The notes: generated by a model from the letters alone, not told the origin. 64,000 nucleotides of DNA from an uncultured Prevotellaceae bacterium (GCA_947167515.1 CAMVIM010000017.1:1-64000), one strand, 5' to 3'. Positions 33,082-46,478 are shown, numbered from the stretch's first letter. Program-made: numbers and translations.

Positions 33082-33781
33082 GAAAGACCACGGAGTCTAT
33101 CTCGAAGGCGGCGAGATTGGCGACATCCTGCTGCCCAAACGCTATGTTCCCCAAGGCACCAAGGTGGGTGACACCCTCGACGTGTTCCTCTATCTCGACC
33201 AAGACGAACGCCTCATCGCCACCACGGAGCATCCGCTCATCGAGGTAGGCCAGTTCGCCTATCTCGAATGCACATGGACCAACGAATACGGCGCCTATCT
33301 CAACTGGGGCTTGATGAAAGACCTCTTCTGCCCCTTCCGCGAGCAGAAGGTGCGCATGCAGCGCGGCAAACGCTATCAGGTCTATTGCTACATCGATGAC
33401 AAGACCTACCGCATCGTCTGCTCCAGCAAGATTGAGAAGTTCCAAAAGGCCATCAGCGAGAAAAACGGAGGCACACAGCCCTCTACCAGCCGTCGCCAAC
33501 GCCCCAACTATTCCCCCTATCCCGACACCCCACCAGCAGACCGTCGCATCCTCATCGGCGACTTCTCCACCCGTCTGTTTGAACACCTCAAACTCTCCGA
33601 AAAGGGCTTCACCCCCTACCATGACAAATCGCCAGCGGAGGAAATCTACGCCATGTTCGGAGTGAGCAAGAAAGTCTTCAAGCAAGCCGTTGGCGACCTC
33701 TACAAGCGTGACCTCATCATCATTCGCCCCGACGGAATCGAACTGACCGTCAAGGGCAAGACAGCGGACGTTGAAGAGTGA
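32957..33781 (+). CDS. CvfB-type S1 RNA-binding protein
   Basis: About 274 residues. After a repeat-encoded, glutamine/asparagine-rich N-terminus (~24 residues) come S1-like beta domains ([52 protein letters not shown]) and a C-terminal winged helix ([26 protein letters not shown]). This is the YitL/CvfB family, implicated in post-transcriptional control in other bacteria. ATGs at 32930 and 32957 are possible; the conserved part only begins near 33030. It overlaps lolD by 125 bases or more and ends at its own terminator. Confidence 0.82.
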   Translation: MDNRQQTANPQQTTDNPQLQTANQPKNNLRLGKRNLLKVLREKDHGVYLEGGEIGDILLPKRYVPQGTKVGDTLDVFLYLDQDERLIATTEHPLIEVGQFAYLECTWTNEYGAYLNWGLMKDLFCPFREQKVRMQRGKRYQVYCYIDDKTYRIVCSSKIEKFQKAISEKNGGTQPSTSRRQRPNYSPYPDTPPADRRILIGDFSTRLFEHLKLSEKGFTPYHDKSPAEEIYAMFGVSKKVFKQAVGDLYKRDLIIIRPDGIELTVKGKTADVEE

Positions 33782-33809
33782 GAAAATCGGTGTGAGTCAC
33801 ACCCCCATC

Positions 33810-33859
33810 ATAGGTCTGACTCACACCTATGAAAGGGGTGTGACTCAGACCTATTTTTA
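33810..33859 (+). terminator. Terminator of the cvfB-type gene, within a GTGTGACTCACACC-type repeat
   Basis: An 18-bp stem with one mismatch (33810-33827 with 33837-33854) is followed by TTTTT. The whole stretch from 33789 is made of GGTGTGA/TCACACC repeats and GGTCTGA variants, suggesting it is a dispersed palindromic element serving as terminator. Confidence 0.75.
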
Positions 33860-33896
33860 GGCACTGAAACAAGGTCTTGAAAGACCACAAAAATAA

Positions 33897-33930
33897 GGGG
33901 GACGCGCTGATTCCAGTGCGTCCCCCTTTT
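33897..33930. terminator. Two-way terminator between cvfB-type gene and xylA
   Basis: GGGGGACGCGCTG pairs with CAGTGCGTCCCCC (one G-T pair) around loop ATTC. A T-run follows on the plus strand (CCCCCTTTTG), and on the minus strand TTATTTTTG follows. It lies 23-27 bases behind the xylA stop. Confidence 0.9.
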
Positions 33931-33952
33931 GTGTGGATATTCAACCGTTGGC

Positions 33953-35266
33953 TTATGCGTACATAGCCACGATAGCTTCGTAGAGTTCCTGCTTGCCCGA
34001 AGTCTGCTTGGGCTCGCCGTTCTTCTTGCCATACTCATACACCTGCTCAAGGGTGAGTTTGCCATCTTCGAAGTCCTTACCGATGCCGCTGTCGAAGGAA
34101 GCGTAGCGAGCCTTCTTCATAGCGCAGTAGGGAGACTCTTCGAGCAACTTGGCAGCAGACTCAAGAGCGCGAGCCATAGCGTCCATACCGGCGATGTGAG
34201 CGATGAAGATGTCCTCGAGGTCGGTAGAGTTACGACGAGTCTTAGCGTCGAAGTTTGTACCACCAGTGCCAAGGCCACCGCCACGGATGATTTCCATCCA
34301 AGCCTGAACAAGTTCATACTGGTCAATTGGGAACTGGTCAGTATCCCATCCGTTCTGGTAGTCACCACGGTTAGCGTCGATAGAACCGAGCATGCCAGCA
34401 TCCACAGCGCAAGCGAGTTCATGCTCGAAAGTGTGACCTGCGAGTGTAGCGTGGTTCACCTCAATGTTCACCTTGAAGTCCTTGTCAAGACCATGAGCAC
34501 GGAGGAAGCCGACAACAGTCTCTGTATCGACGTCATACTGGTGCTTAGATGGCTCCATGGGCTTAGGCTCGATGAGGAAAGTGCCCTTGAAGCCCTTGCT
34601 GCGAGCATAGTCGCGGGCCATGGTGAGCATAGTGGCCATGTGCTCTTTCTCACGCTTCTGGTCGGTGTTGAGCAGGCTCATGTAGCCTTCGCGACCGCCC
34701 CAGAATACATAGTTCTCAGCACCCAGTTTGATACCAGCGTCGATAGCGTTCTTAATCTGCACGATAGCACGAGCCACCACGTCGAAGTCTGGGTTAGTGG
34801 AAGCACCGTTCATGTAGCGACCATTGCCGAACACGTTGGCAGTTGACCACAAGAGCTTGATGCCAGTCTCCTTCATCTTCACTGCGAGATAGTCAGTGAT
34901 TTCCTTCAGGTTAGACTCATACTCTTCGATAGAGTTGCCCTCAGATACGAGGTCGATGTCGTGGAAGCAGAAGTAGGGGATGCCCAGTTTCTGCATGATT
35001 TCAAAACCTGCGTCAGCCTTTTGCTTAGCGATGGCCACAGCGTCAGCAGCTTCGTTCCAAGGGAACTTCTTGGTGCCGCCACCGAACTGGTCGCCACCCT
35101 CTGCACAGAGTGTGTGCCACCATGCCATTGCGAAACGCAGCCAATCCTTCATAGGCTTGCCCATGATGACCTTCTCGGCATCATAATAGTGGAAAGCCAT
35201 AGGATTCTTGCTGTCCTTACCTTCAAACTTGATTTTACCAATCTCTGGAAAATACTCTTTAGCCAT
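33953..35266 (-). CDS. xylA: Xylose isomerase
   Basis: Interconverts D-xylose and D-xylulose in the cytoplasm with two divalent metal ions. 437 residues, family length. Motifs: [37 protein letters not shown], metal-site [15 protein letters not shown] and [19 protein letters not shown]. Transcribed alone with a strong terminator. Its promoter has an upstream site shared with the xylan symporter promoter, so it is probably under the same regulator although its kinase partner xylB lies 5.5 kb away. Confidence 0.98.
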   Translation of the reverse strand: MAKEYFPEIGKIKFEGKDSKNPMAFHYYDAEKVIMGKPMKDWLRFAMAWWHTLCAEGGDQFGGGTKKFPWNEAADAVAIAKQKADAGFEIMQKLGIPYFCFHDIDLVSEGNSIEEYESNLKEITDYLAVKMKETGIKLLWSTANVFGNGRYMNGASTNPDFDVVARAIVQIKNAIDAGIKLGAENYVFWGGREGYMSLLNTDQKREKEHMATMLTMARDYARSKGFKGTFLIEPKPMEPSKHQYDVDTETVVGFLRAHGLDKDFKVNIEVNHATLAGHTFEHELACAVDAGMLGSIDANRGDYQNGWDTDQFPIDQYELVQAWMEIIRGGGLGTGGTNFDAKTRRNSTDLEDIFIAHIAGMDAMARALESAAKLLEESPYCAMKKARYASFDSGIGKDFEDGKLTLEQVYEYGKKNGEPKQTSGKQELYEAIVAMYA

Positions 35267-35315
35267 AATACTTTAAAGTTATTAAGATGTGTGAATAAAA
35301 ATGTGATTTTCGTTG

Positions 35316-35323
35316 CAAAGGTA
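35316..35323 (-). promoter_or_regulatory. -7 box of xylA
   Basis: Minus strand TACCTTTG, 50 bases before the ATG. No TTTG at the -33 position, which fits an activator-dependent promoter (see the site at 35355-35380). Confidence 0.7.
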
Positions 35324-35354
35324 TGACATTCCTTTTGTACACGTTTCCTTTCAC

Positions 35355-35380
35355 GTTACAAAGACTTTCATTCATGTTAC
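35355..35380 (-). promoter_or_regulatory. Putative xylose/xylan regulator site upstream of xylA
   Basis: Plus-strand GTTAC repeats at 35355-35359 and 35376-35380, 21 bases apart (two turns), joined by AAAGACTTTCATTCAT. The site starts 31 bases beyond the -7 box. The same arrangement, with 22 of the first 24 bases identical, is found at 46287-46312. Confidence 0.7.
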
Positions 35381-35405
35381 GTGGAAAAAGAAAGTTTTCC
35401 TTTCT

Positions 35406-36140
35406 TCAGTTGTTCACTTCGTTGGTCAGCGTGAGCGAAAGGACATTGCCCAGCGAATGGATGCGGGAGAAAAGACCGATGAAGTCTGTCTTGTCACGGC
35501 TACGCACCATGAAGTTGACGATGGTAGTGCCCTGCGTGTAGTCATAGCGCAGGAACTCGTCGGAGATATGCACATGATAGGCCTTGAAGCAGTCACGGTA
35601 GGGCTGCAAGTCCTCCACCACGCACTTCACCTTCAGGCGCACAATTTTCAGTTCAGCCCCCTTGAAGAGTCGCTTCTCCGCCACTTCCAGACAGATGAGC
35701 ACACCCACGATGAGGAAGGCAGCGATACATGCCACCAGATACATGCCTGCTCCGACAGCCAGTCCGATACTTGCCGTCATCCACATGCCAGCTGCCGTGG
35801 TGAGTCCACGCACCGACCCCTTCATCTGGATGATGGCACCTGCACCCAAGAAACCGATGCCCGAAATGACTTGTGCGGCAATGCGTCCAGGGTCGCCATT
35901 CTCGGTCATCCCCAGCAGTTCCACAGGGATGTAGATGGACACCAGCATGGCCAAAGTGGCACCCATGCAAATGAGTGCAAACGTGCGCATGCCGGCTATC
36001 TGCCCCTTGTGGCGACGTTCCAACCCGACGATGGCACCCAACACCATACTCAGCAGCAGCTTAAATGACGCTCCGAGAACGGTAACACTTCCACCGTCAA
36101 TTTGTTCCCAAAAGGCATTCATGCCTCCCATATCCTCCAT
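35406..36140 (-). CDS. MgtC/SapB-family membrane protein
   Basis: 244 residues. Four to five membrane spans carry the family signature GAIVGLERRHKGQIAGMRTFALICMG (conserved ERR...GxRT) and GIGFLGAGAIIQ. A soluble C-terminal ACT-like domain of about 90 residues follows (LKIVRLKVKCVVEDLQPY). MgtC proteins affect magnesium homeostasis and membrane ATP synthase in other bacteria; the role here is not shown. Starts 3 bases after the HIT gene stop, so the two are one operon. Confidence 0.9.
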   Translation of the reverse strand: MEDMGGMNAFWEQIDGGSVTVLGASFKLLLSMVLGAIVGLERRHKGQIAGMRTFALICMGATLAMLVSIYIPVELLGMTENGDPGRIAAQVISGIGFLGAGAIIQMKGSVRGLTTAAGMWMTASIGLAVGAGMYLVACIAAFLIVGVLICLEVAEKRLFKGAELKIVRLKVKCVVEDLQPYRDCFKAYHVHISDEFLRYDYTQGTTIVNFMVRSRDKTDFIGLFSRIHSLGNVLSLTLTNEVNN

Positions 36141-36143
36141 CTC

Positions 36144-36569
36144 CTAAAGATATTTTTTTAGTTCAGCAATCATCTCCGCATACTCTGCGTCAGACAGATA
36201 GGTCTTGCCTGGATTCATTTGGAAGGTGCCACCATAGTCGGGACCATCCACATACTTTGGAGCCAGATGGAAGTGCAGATGTGAAAGTTTGTCGCTATAA
36301 GCGCCATAGTTGATTTTCTCAGGGTTGAAAGCCTTCTGCATGGCACGGGTCACACGCACCACATCGGCCATGAAGGCATTACGCTCTTCGTCACTCAGGT
36401 CGTTCAGGTCGTTCACATGTCCGTTGTAGGCCACGAGACAACGACCACGATAGGTCTGCTCCTTGAACAGGAATGCATGCGACACAGAAAGAGGGGCAAT
36501 CTCAATCATCAAATCGTGCAATGTCTGATTGTTCGTGCAGTAAAGGCACTGCTTAGGGTCACTATACAT
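36144..36569 (-). CDS. HIT-family nucleotide hydrolase/transferase
   Basis: 141 residues with the histidine triad HLHFHLAP near residue 100 and the upstream GRCLVAYNGHVNDLNDL block. An N-terminal CLYC could bind a metal. Acts on nucleoside phosphoramidates or dinucleotides in other organisms; substrate here unknown. First gene of a pair with mgtC, with its own promoter. Confidence 0.85.
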   Translation of the reverse strand: MYSDPKQCLYCTNNQTLHDLMIEIAPLSVSHAFLFKEQTYRGRCLVAYNGHVNDLNDLSDEERNAFMADVVRVTRAMQKAFNPEKINYGAYSDKLSHLHFHLAPKYVDGPDYGGTFQMNPGKTYLSDAEYAEMIAELKKYL

Positions 36570-36625
36570 AACTCATAAATAGAATTTAGTTGATTAGAAA
36601 TGATGGAGTTCTCCATTTCAGACAA

Positions 36626-36633
36626 CAAAGTTA
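36626..36633 (-). promoter_or_regulatory. -7 box of the HIT/mgtC operon
   Basis: Minus strand TAACTTTG, 57 bases before the ATG; TTGT at 36653-36656 is a partial -33 match at 19 bases. Confidence 0.6.
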
Positions 36634-36730
36634 GCAAATCAGAGATAAACAAACAATTTTTCCCTCATTTTTCCTTTTTCTCCACAGAAAGTTAAGACAA
36701 TCGCCCCACGATTTGCCCATTGGGCACAAC

Positions 36731-36763
36731 AAAAAGGTGTTGGCTCGATAAGAACCAACACCT
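36731..36763 (-). terminator. Terminator of the xylan/GH2 gene block
   Basis: On the minus strand AGGTGTTGG...CCAACACCT forms a stem with further TC/GA pairing, followed by TTTTTG. It lies 41 bases behind the GH2 stop. Confidence 0.85.
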
Positions 36764-36803
36764 CAACACTATCTTTCTCTCTTGAAAATCTTTTACGAAA
36801 AAG

Positions 36804-40811
<4,008 letters not shown>

Positions 40812-40828
40812 TTAGAACATTCCTGTTG

Positions 40829-42310
40829 TTACTTACCCAGTCGTTCCACCCAAAGCTGGTAGGCAGCCTTGTAGGGAGCGGCATCAGCTTCGGGCTGGAT
40901 GGTAGCCTTATGCTTGAGGGTCTTGAAGGCCTCGTCGCTGTCCTTGTAGATGCCTGCGCCAATGCCCGCTCCATAGGCGGCACCGACAGAGCCATCGGTC
41001 TCGTACAGCTCGATGGTGGCTCCTGTGACAGAAGCAAGCGTCTTGCAGAAGAGCGGATTGAGGAACATGTTAGCATGTCCAGCCTTGATAGTGCTGATTT
41101 CCATACCCATATCCTTCATGATCTGCATACCATAGGCGAACGAGAATGCGATACCTTCGTGGGCAGCGCGGATAAGATGGGCTTTCTTATGGATGTTGAA
41201 GTTGATGCCATGAATGGAAGCCCCCACGTTTTCGTTCTGAAGCACTCGTTCGGCTCCGTTACCAAAGGGAATGACGGTGAGTCCATCAGCCCCCACAGGA
41301 ACGGTCTCAGCGAGGTCATTCATTTCGGGATAGCTCATGCCTTCGGGAGCCACCGTGCGACGCATCCAAGCGTTGAGGATGCCCGTGCCGTTGATACAGA
41401 GAAGTACGCCCAGACGGGTGGCACCACCTTCACCATGATTGACGTGGGCGAAAGTGTTGACACGAGAGAGCTTATCGTAGTTGACCTCACCCAGCACACC
41501 ATAAACCACGCCAGAAGTACCGCCTGTAGCTGCAATCTCGCCTGGTTTCATCACGTTAAGCGACAATGCATTGTTGGGCTGGTCACCGCCACGATAAGAA
41601 ATAGGAGTTCCTACAGGAATGCCGAGTTCATCGGCTATGACCTGACACACGGTAGATTGTACCGAGAAGGTGGGCACGATGTCGGCAATGAGACTTTCGG
41701 GAAAACCGAAGTAGTTCATCACGTCCTTGCTCACTTCGTCCTTCTGGAAGTCCCAGAACATACCTTCGGAAAGTCCCGAAACGGTAGTCTTCTTGTCACC
41801 ACCCGACAACTTCATGGCGATGTAGTCACCTGGAAGCATGATTTTATCAATCTTGGCAAAGAGTTCCGGCTCATTTTCCTTCACCCACGCGAGTTTGGCT
41901 GCGGTGAAGTTGCCAGGGGAGTTGAGCAGATGCTGTAGGCATTTCTCTCCACCGATGGCCTCGAAAGCCTTGTTACCGTATGGAACTGCGCGGCCATCAC
42001 ACCAGATAATGGAGGGGCGGAGAGGAGTGCCTGCCTTATCCACGCAGACAAGGCCATGCATCTGGTAAGAGATGCCAATAGCTTTCACATCTGCCAACGA
42101 GCCTCCAGCCTTGGCAGTGACACGTGCGGTGGCCTGTTTGAGTTCTTCCCACCACATTTCGGGGTCTTGTTCAGCCCATCCTGGCTGCTTGGCCATGATG
42201 GGAGCTTCTGCATCGGGATATTGCGCACTGGCCACAGTCTGGCCCGTCTGTGCATCAACGAGGGCGGCCTTCACGGAGGAAGTGCCTATATCGTAACCTA
42301 AAAGTAACAT
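40829..42310 (-). CDS. xylB: Xylulokinase
   Basis: Phosphorylates D-xylulose with ATP to give xylulose 5-phosphate for the pentose phosphate pathway. 493 residues of the FGGY kinase family: N-terminal phosphate-binding GYDIGTSSVKAALVD, GISYQMHGLVCVD, WCDGRA, GGDQPNNALSLNVMKPGEIAATGGTSG and the C-terminal GGSVGAAYGAGIGAG-like segment (DGSVGAAYGAGIGAG). It sits between GH43 and GH2 in the same direction. The 109 bases before it hold an inverted repeat and no clear promoter. Confidence 0.95.
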   Translation of the reverse strand: MLLLGYDIGTSSVKAALVDAQTGQTVASAQYPDAEAPIMAKQPGWAEQDPEMWWEELKQATARVTAKAGGSLADVKAIGISYQMHGLVCVDKAGTPLRPSIIWCDGRAVPYGNKAFEAIGGEKCLQHLLNSPGNFTAAKLAWVKENEPELFAKIDKIMLPGDYIAMKLSGGDKKTTVSGLSEGMFWDFQKDEVSKDVMNYFGFPESLIADIVPTFSVQSTVCQVIADELGIPVGTPISYRGGDQPNNALSLNVMKPGEIAATGGTSGVVYGVLGEVNYDKLSRVNTFAHVNHGEGGATRLGVLLCINGTGILNAWMRRTVAPEGMSYPEMNDLAETVPVGADGLTVIPFGNGAERVLQNENVGASIHGINFNIHKKAHLIRAAHEGIAFSFAYGMQIMKDMGMEISTIKAGHANMFLNPLFCKTLASVTGATIELYETDGSVGAAYGAGIGAGIYKDSDEAFKTLKHKATIQPEADAAPYKAAYQLWVERLGK

Positions 42311-42331
42311 TGTCTTTTTGAAAGTTAAAAG

Positions 42332-42404
42332 TTAAAAACTAAAAGTGAAAAGTTTAAGTTACTTGCCGTCCGGATGGATGATATTTTTCACCTTTAGTTT
42401 TTAG
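42332..42404. repeat. Inverted repeat between GH43 and xylB (GTGAAA family)
   Basis: TTAAAAACTAAAAGTGAAAA pairs with TTTTTCACCTTTAGTTTTTA at 17 or more positions. The loop holds GCCGTCCGGATGG, the same 13 bases as the centre of element A in the M20 gene. It may lower read-through from the symporter-GH10-GH43 genes to xylB. Confidence 0.7.
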
Positions 42405-42419
42405 TTGTTAGTTTTTATT

Positions 42420-43460
42420 TTACTTATCCAGTCCTTCAATCGTCTGGATGGTGCCATCAGGGTTGTAGTGGAGTTCTGCCACCTTGAGCGAACGGAGCCA
42501 TGTCTTGTCGTTGGATGGCACACAGTCATGGTGGAAGAGATACCACTTGCCCTTATACTCGGCAATGGCATGGTGAGTGGTCCAACCCACTACAGGGGTG
42601 AGGATGACCCCCTGATAGGTGAAGGGACCGTAGGGGTTGTCACCTATGGCATAGCAAAGGAAATGGCTATCTCCTGTGGAATAGGAGAAGTAGTACTTGC
42701 CCTGATACTTATGCATCCACGATGCTTCGAAGAAACGGTGGGGGTCGCTGGCCTTCAGGGGCTGACCGTCCTTGTCAAGGATGATGACACGGCGAGGCGC
42801 CTCAGAGAACTGTAGCACGTCATCGCTCATCTTCACTACAAAACTGGGTAGTGCGGGAGCATCAGGCTGAGCAAAGAGTTCGTCTTTGCGTGTGGGGGCT
42901 GAACCCATGTCAACCAGTCCGTTGTCATCGCCATGCTTGCCAAGCACTGGAGTGAAGCCTGGAGCGAAGGGCTGCCACCATTGGAGCTGTCCCCCCCAAA
43001 GTCCACCGAAGTAGGTATAGATGGAGCCATCGTCATCCTTGAACACGCAGGGATCGATGGAGAACGAACCACGGATAGGCTGTGGCTGAGGAACAAAAGG
43101 ACCTTCGGGCTTGTCGGCCACGGCCACACCCAGGCGGAACACGCCATCGTAACCTTTGGCAGAGAAGATGTAATAGTACTTGCCGTCTTTCTCCACCACA
43201 TCGCTATCCCACAACTGCTTTTCTGCCCAAGGCACATCGTTCACATCGAAGATAACGCCGTGGTCAGTAGCTTGCCCGTTCTCAAGGTCATCAAACGAGA
43301 GAGCGTGGTAGTCCTTCATCTGAAAGTGACCGCCATCGTCATCTTCTTCTGCACCTGCCTCCCAGTCATGGCTGGGGTAAATGAAGAGCTTGCCGTTGAA
43401 CACATGAGCCGCAGGGTCGGCCATGTAGTCTGCCGGAAACAGATATTTCTTTCCTTCCAT
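42420..43460 (-). CDS. GH43-family xylosidase/exoxylanase
   Basis: 346 residues, five-bladed propeller glycoside hydrolase. The general base aspartate is in MADPAAHVFNGK, the pKa-modulating aspartate in FSIDPCVFKDDDG and the acid glutamate in HRFFEASWMHKYQGKYYFSYS. There is no signal peptide, so it acts on imported xylo-oligosaccharides. It lies 44 bases after the GH10 gene. The order symporter-GH10-GH43 is the one I know from the Prevotella xynD-xynA-xynB cluster, where this would be xynB. Confidence 0.9.
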   Translation of the reverse strand: MEGKKYLFPADYMADPAAHVFNGKLFIYPSHDWEAGAEEDDDGGHFQMKDYHALSFDDLENGQATDHGVIFDVNDVPWAEKQLWDSDVVEKDGKYYYIFSAKGYDGVFRLGVAVADKPEGPFVPQPQPIRGSFSIDPCVFKDDDGSIYTYFGGLWGGQLQWWQPFAPGFTPVLGKHGDDNGLVDMGSAPTRKDELFAQPDAPALPSFVVKMSDDVLQFSEAPRRVIILDKDGQPLKASDPHRFFEASWMHKYQGKYYFSYSTGDSHFLCYAIGDNPYGPFTYQGVILTPVVGWTTHHAIAEYKGKWYLFHHDCVPSNDKTWLRSLKVAELHYNPDGTIQTIEGLDK

Positions 43461-43504
43461 AATAGTTTATTAAATAATAAAATGAGATTAATGAATTTCA
43501 CGGG

Positions 43505-44695
43505 TTACTTTTTCCTTGACTTCTTGCTACCCGCAACAGGTGCAGGAGCTGTCAGCTGGATAAGTTTCTGCACCGTTGGCTTAGGTTGGCTCTGGCGGTC
43601 GAAGAGCGTGGCATAATCAGAGCGTCCCTTGATGGGGAAGTCGTTACGCCATGAGTTGGCATCGTTCAGACACCAGAAATTCACACGCAGCACATGCTCC
43701 TTGTTGGCCATGAGCATCTTGAAGAAGTCAATCCAAAACTGGTCGAACTGCTCCTGCTTGTCGGCAGGAAGACCGTTCCTGTAGGGATCCATCATTTCGC
43801 TGTACTTGAAGCGGTCGGACACGTTGGCACCAGAGAATCCGTAAGGATTGGGCAACATGGAAATGTCCAATTCCGTGAACTGCGAAGGCAGGCCAATTGA
43901 GGCGATGGCCTGAATGGTCTGCTCGTACTCTTTCACATAGTCTGTGTCGCCATAGATGAGGTGTCCTTGAAGACCGATGGCGGTGATGGGCAAGCCCTTG
44001 GCAATGAGGGGACGGAAGAAGTTCACCACACCTTCCACCTTCTGTGCCTTGTTCATGGAATAGTCGTTGTAATACAGTTCCACAGTGGGGTCAGCCTCAT
44101 GGGCATACTGGAATGCCAAAGGGATGAAGTCTTCGCCCAGAATCTCGTAGAACTTACTGCGGCGCAAAGTGCCGTCATCGTTGAAGGCCTCGTTCACCAC
44201 ATCCCAACCTTCCACCTTACCTTTATAGTGGCCTAAAATGGTGAAAATGTGGTCTTTCATGCGTTTCTTGAGCACTTCTGCCGACACCTGCTTGCCCTCG
44301 TCATCGACGAAGAACCACGGAGCACACTGGGAATGCCAGATGAGGCAATGCCCCACCACATGCTGACCATTGGCCAAGGCTTTCTCCACCAGCTGGTCGC
44401 CTAAGGTGAAGTCATACAAACCTTCCTGAGGATGAATTACCTCACATTTCATGCAGTTCTCTGGCACCACCCAACCGAAATGCTGGGCAATGGCCTGATA
44501 GTGCGAAGTCTGGTCGGCACTCACACCTCCTGAATAGCTGAGATTGCTGCCTACAGCCTCTTCCGCCTTCACTTCCCACTGATTGACACTCACACCCATT
44601 CGCCAGTAGTCGCGATAGGCTTCCTGAAGCGACTGAGCATGGACTGTGCCCACAAGGACAGCCATCAAAGCTAACAGATTGAACTTCATCCTCAT
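43505..44695 (-). CDS. GH10 endo-1,4-beta-xylanase
   Basis: 396 residues, signal peptide (LLALMAVLVGTVHAQ) then a single GH10 TIM barrel. Acid/base glutamate in WDVVNEAFNDDG and nucleophile glutamate in SQFTELDISMLP. Other family marks are GHCLIWHSQCAPWF and a C-terminal WCLNDANSWRNDFP. Cuts the xylan backbone, probably in the periplasm, since there is no lipobox or T9SS tail. The last ~20 residues are basic (KKSRKK). Corresponds to xynA in the Prevotella xylan cluster. Confidence 0.95.
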   Translation of the reverse strand: MRMKFNLLALMAVLVGTVHAQSLQEAYRDYWRMGVSVNQWEVKAEEAVGSNLSYSGGVSADQTSHYQAIAQHFGWVVPENCMKCEVIHPQEGLYDFTLGDQLVEKALANGQHVVGHCLIWHSQCAPWFFVDDEGKQVSAEVLKKRMKDHIFTILGHYKGKVEGWDVVNEAFNDDGTLRRSKFYEILGEDFIPLAFQYAHEADPTVELYYNDYSMNKAQKVEGVVNFFRPLIAKGLPITAIGLQGHLIYGDTDYVKEYEQTIQAIASIGLPSQFTELDISMLPNPYGFSGANVSDRFKYSEMMDPYRNGLPADKQEQFDQFWIDFFKMLMANKEHVLRVNFWCLNDANSWRNDFPIKGRSDYATLFDRQSQPKPTVQKLIQLTAPAPVAGSKKSRKK

Positions 44696-44746
44696 TTGCT
44701 TATCCGTATTGATTACTTTTCCGATTGATTACTTTTTCCTTATCAA

Positions 44747-46171
44747 TTATTTATCCTTGTTACGGGCTTCGATGGCCTGATTGATTTTGTCTATCTTCTC
44801 ATCGGTCAGTTCATAGCGAGAGATGATGAAGATGGCCAGCAACAACAGGATGGCAGGAATGACACAAACAAGCCAAAGGATGCCCTCCTCGGCCATCGGA
44901 GTCTGCTCGATGGAATCCTTGTTGTAGGCCACATAGGCAAGCACCGCTCCTGGCACCACGCCGCCAAGTGCCATACCAGCCTTGTAGAAGATGCCCGTAA
45001 GTGCGTTGACAATACCGGCAATGCGCTTACCACTGGTATATTCGCCATAAGAGATGACTTCAGGCACCAATGCCCACATATAGCCCGTAGCCACAATCAC
45101 ACCCGTCGATTTCACGAACTGGGCAATGTAGATGAGTGTCATGCTTGGAGCATCCATCTTAGCCACAAAATAAAGGAACATCATGCCGGCAATGGCAATG
45201 CCCAAGAATACATAGAACATATTCTTCTTGCCGATAGCGCGCTTGATGGCTGGCACCAGCGGCATGAAGATGAAGGAGGGGATAGAGCCAAGGCCCATGA
45301 AGATGGCCAGTTGCTCAGCCGAACCACGCAGATTGCTGGTGACGAAATAGGAACCAGCCGCATTGCCCACCGACATCATGGCAAAGGCCGTGATGAAGAA
45401 GAAGGCGATGACGCGTAGCGGGCCGTTGTCCTTGAACTCGTTCCACAGGTCACTCACTTTCACGTTGGCAGTTTCTTTCTCGTCCATCACCACACGCTCC
45501 CGGCACTGGGTGAAGCAGAAGAACAGCAACAGCAGGCCCACTCCTGCATAGATGCACATGGTGGTGAACCACGCATCGGGGTCTTTCGGCAAGGAGTTGG
45601 AGTCATCGGCCATCGCTGGCGCCAAAAATGCCACCAGCAGGGGAAGACCCGAACCAACGGCCAAGCCACCCACGTTGGCCATGAACATACGCACCGAGGT
45701 GAGAATGGTGATTTCGTTGGTGTCGCGCGTCAACGAGGAGTTGAGTGCGCCGTATGGCACGTTGACCAACGTGTAGAGCATGGAAAGACCCACATAAGTG
45801 ACGTAGGCATAGACAAGTTTCGTGGTATAGCCTCCATCGAAGAAGCCGTTCCAGAAACACAGGATGGCCAATCCCGTGAGGGGCACACCAGCCAGAACAA
45901 GATAGGCGCGATACTTACCCAAAGCAGGCGTATGCTTATCCACATAAGTACCCACTAGCGGATCCCATAGCACATCGACCAAACGAACGATGAGGAACAT
46001 GAGCGCAGCATCACCTGCGTCCAGTCCGTAGATGTCAGTGTAGAAAAACAGAAGATACATGCATATCGTCTGATAAATCAGGTTCTGAGCCAAATCGCCC
46101 GAACCGAAGCCGATGCGTTGCAACCAGCTGAGTTTGTAGAAGCCTTTCGCTTCACGATTTGTTGATGCCAT
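44747..46171 (-). CDS. GPH-family sugar:cation symporter (MFS) of the xylan operon
   Basis: 474 residues and 12 membrane spans of the MelB/XynD-type glycoside-pentoside-hexuronide symporters: FGSGDLAQNLIYQTICMYLLFFYTDIYG, RLVDVLWDPLVGTYVDKHTP and GKYRAYLVLAGVPL are the typical N-terminal motifs. Likely imports xylose or xylo-oligosaccharides across the inner membrane. First gene of the xylan block, with a promoter carrying the conserved upstream site at 46287. Confidence 0.92.
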   Translation of the reverse strand: MASTNREAKGFYKLSWLQRIGFGSGDLAQNLIYQTICMYLLFFYTDIYGLDAGDAALMFLIVRLVDVLWDPLVGTYVDKHTPALGKYRAYLVLAGVPLTGLAILCFWNGFFDGGYTTKLVYAYVTYVGLSMLYTLVNVPYGALNSSLTRDTNEITILTSVRMFMANVGGLAVGSGLPLLVAFLAPAMADDSNSLPKDPDAWFTTMCIYAGVGLLLLFFCFTQCRERVVMDEKETANVKVSDLWNEFKDNGPLRVIAFFFITAFAMMSVGNAAGSYFVTSNLRGSAEQLAIFMGLGSIPSFIFMPLVPAIKRAIGKKNMFYVFLGIAIAGMMFLYFVAKMDAPSMTLIYIAQFVKSTGVIVATGYMWALVPEVISYGEYTSGKRIAGIVNALTGIFYKAGMALGGVVPGAVLAYVAYNKDSIEQTPMAEEGILWLVCVIPAILLLLAIFIISRYELTDEKIDKINQAIEARNKDK

Positions 46172-46247
46172 TGATATTTTGATTTTTTGTTAGCAAAAGA
46201 AGACACCCTTCCGTTTGTCATGCCATGCAAAAAGGGCGTTTCGACTG

Positions 46248-46255
46248 CAAAGTTA
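46248..46255 (-). promoter_or_regulatory. -7 box of the xylan operon
   Basis: Minus strand TAACTTTG, 77 bases before the symporter ATG. No -33 TTTG, as at xylA. Confidence 0.7.
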
Positions 46256-46286
46256 TCTCTTTTCCGGGAAAGTGGCTTGTCCGTTT

Positions 46287-46312
46287 GTTACAAAGATTTT
46301 CATTCTTGTTTC
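46287..46312 (-). promoter_or_regulatory. Putative xylose/xylan regulator site upstream of the symporter
   Basis: Plus-strand GTTAC (46287-46291) and GTTTC (46308-46312), 21 bases apart, joined by AAAGATTTTCATTCTT. Starts 31 bases beyond the -7 box, exactly as at xylA. Apart from this site and the hairpin at 46412 nothing else is seen in 46172-46478. Confidence 0.7.
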
Positions 46313-46411
46313 AGAAATGGAGAGGTATTTTTTCTTCTTTTGCAGACATGAAACATCGGGAAAGAGGAAAACGAAACTTTTCCCATTTGCTATCGCCCAG
46401 TGCATAACAAT

Positions 46412-46451
46412 CGCGTTCGTCGACTGCGGTGAAACGCAGTCGACGAACGCG
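46412..46451. terminator. Perfect 17-bp hairpin behind the TonB-like gene
   Basis: CGCGTTCGTCGACTGCG and its exact complement flank the loop GTGAAA, 27 bases after the TonB-like stop. There is no T-run on either side, so intrinsic termination is doubtful. The GTCGAC core recalls the repeat at 21378-21444. Confidence 0.55.
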
Positions 46452-46478
46452 GTCAAGAGGTCGTGGGGAAATGCCCCA

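Noticed and set aside
33873-33886. GGTCTTGAAAGACC palindrome as a separate terminator
   Set aside because: Six-pair stem without a T-run, lying between two much stronger terminators.
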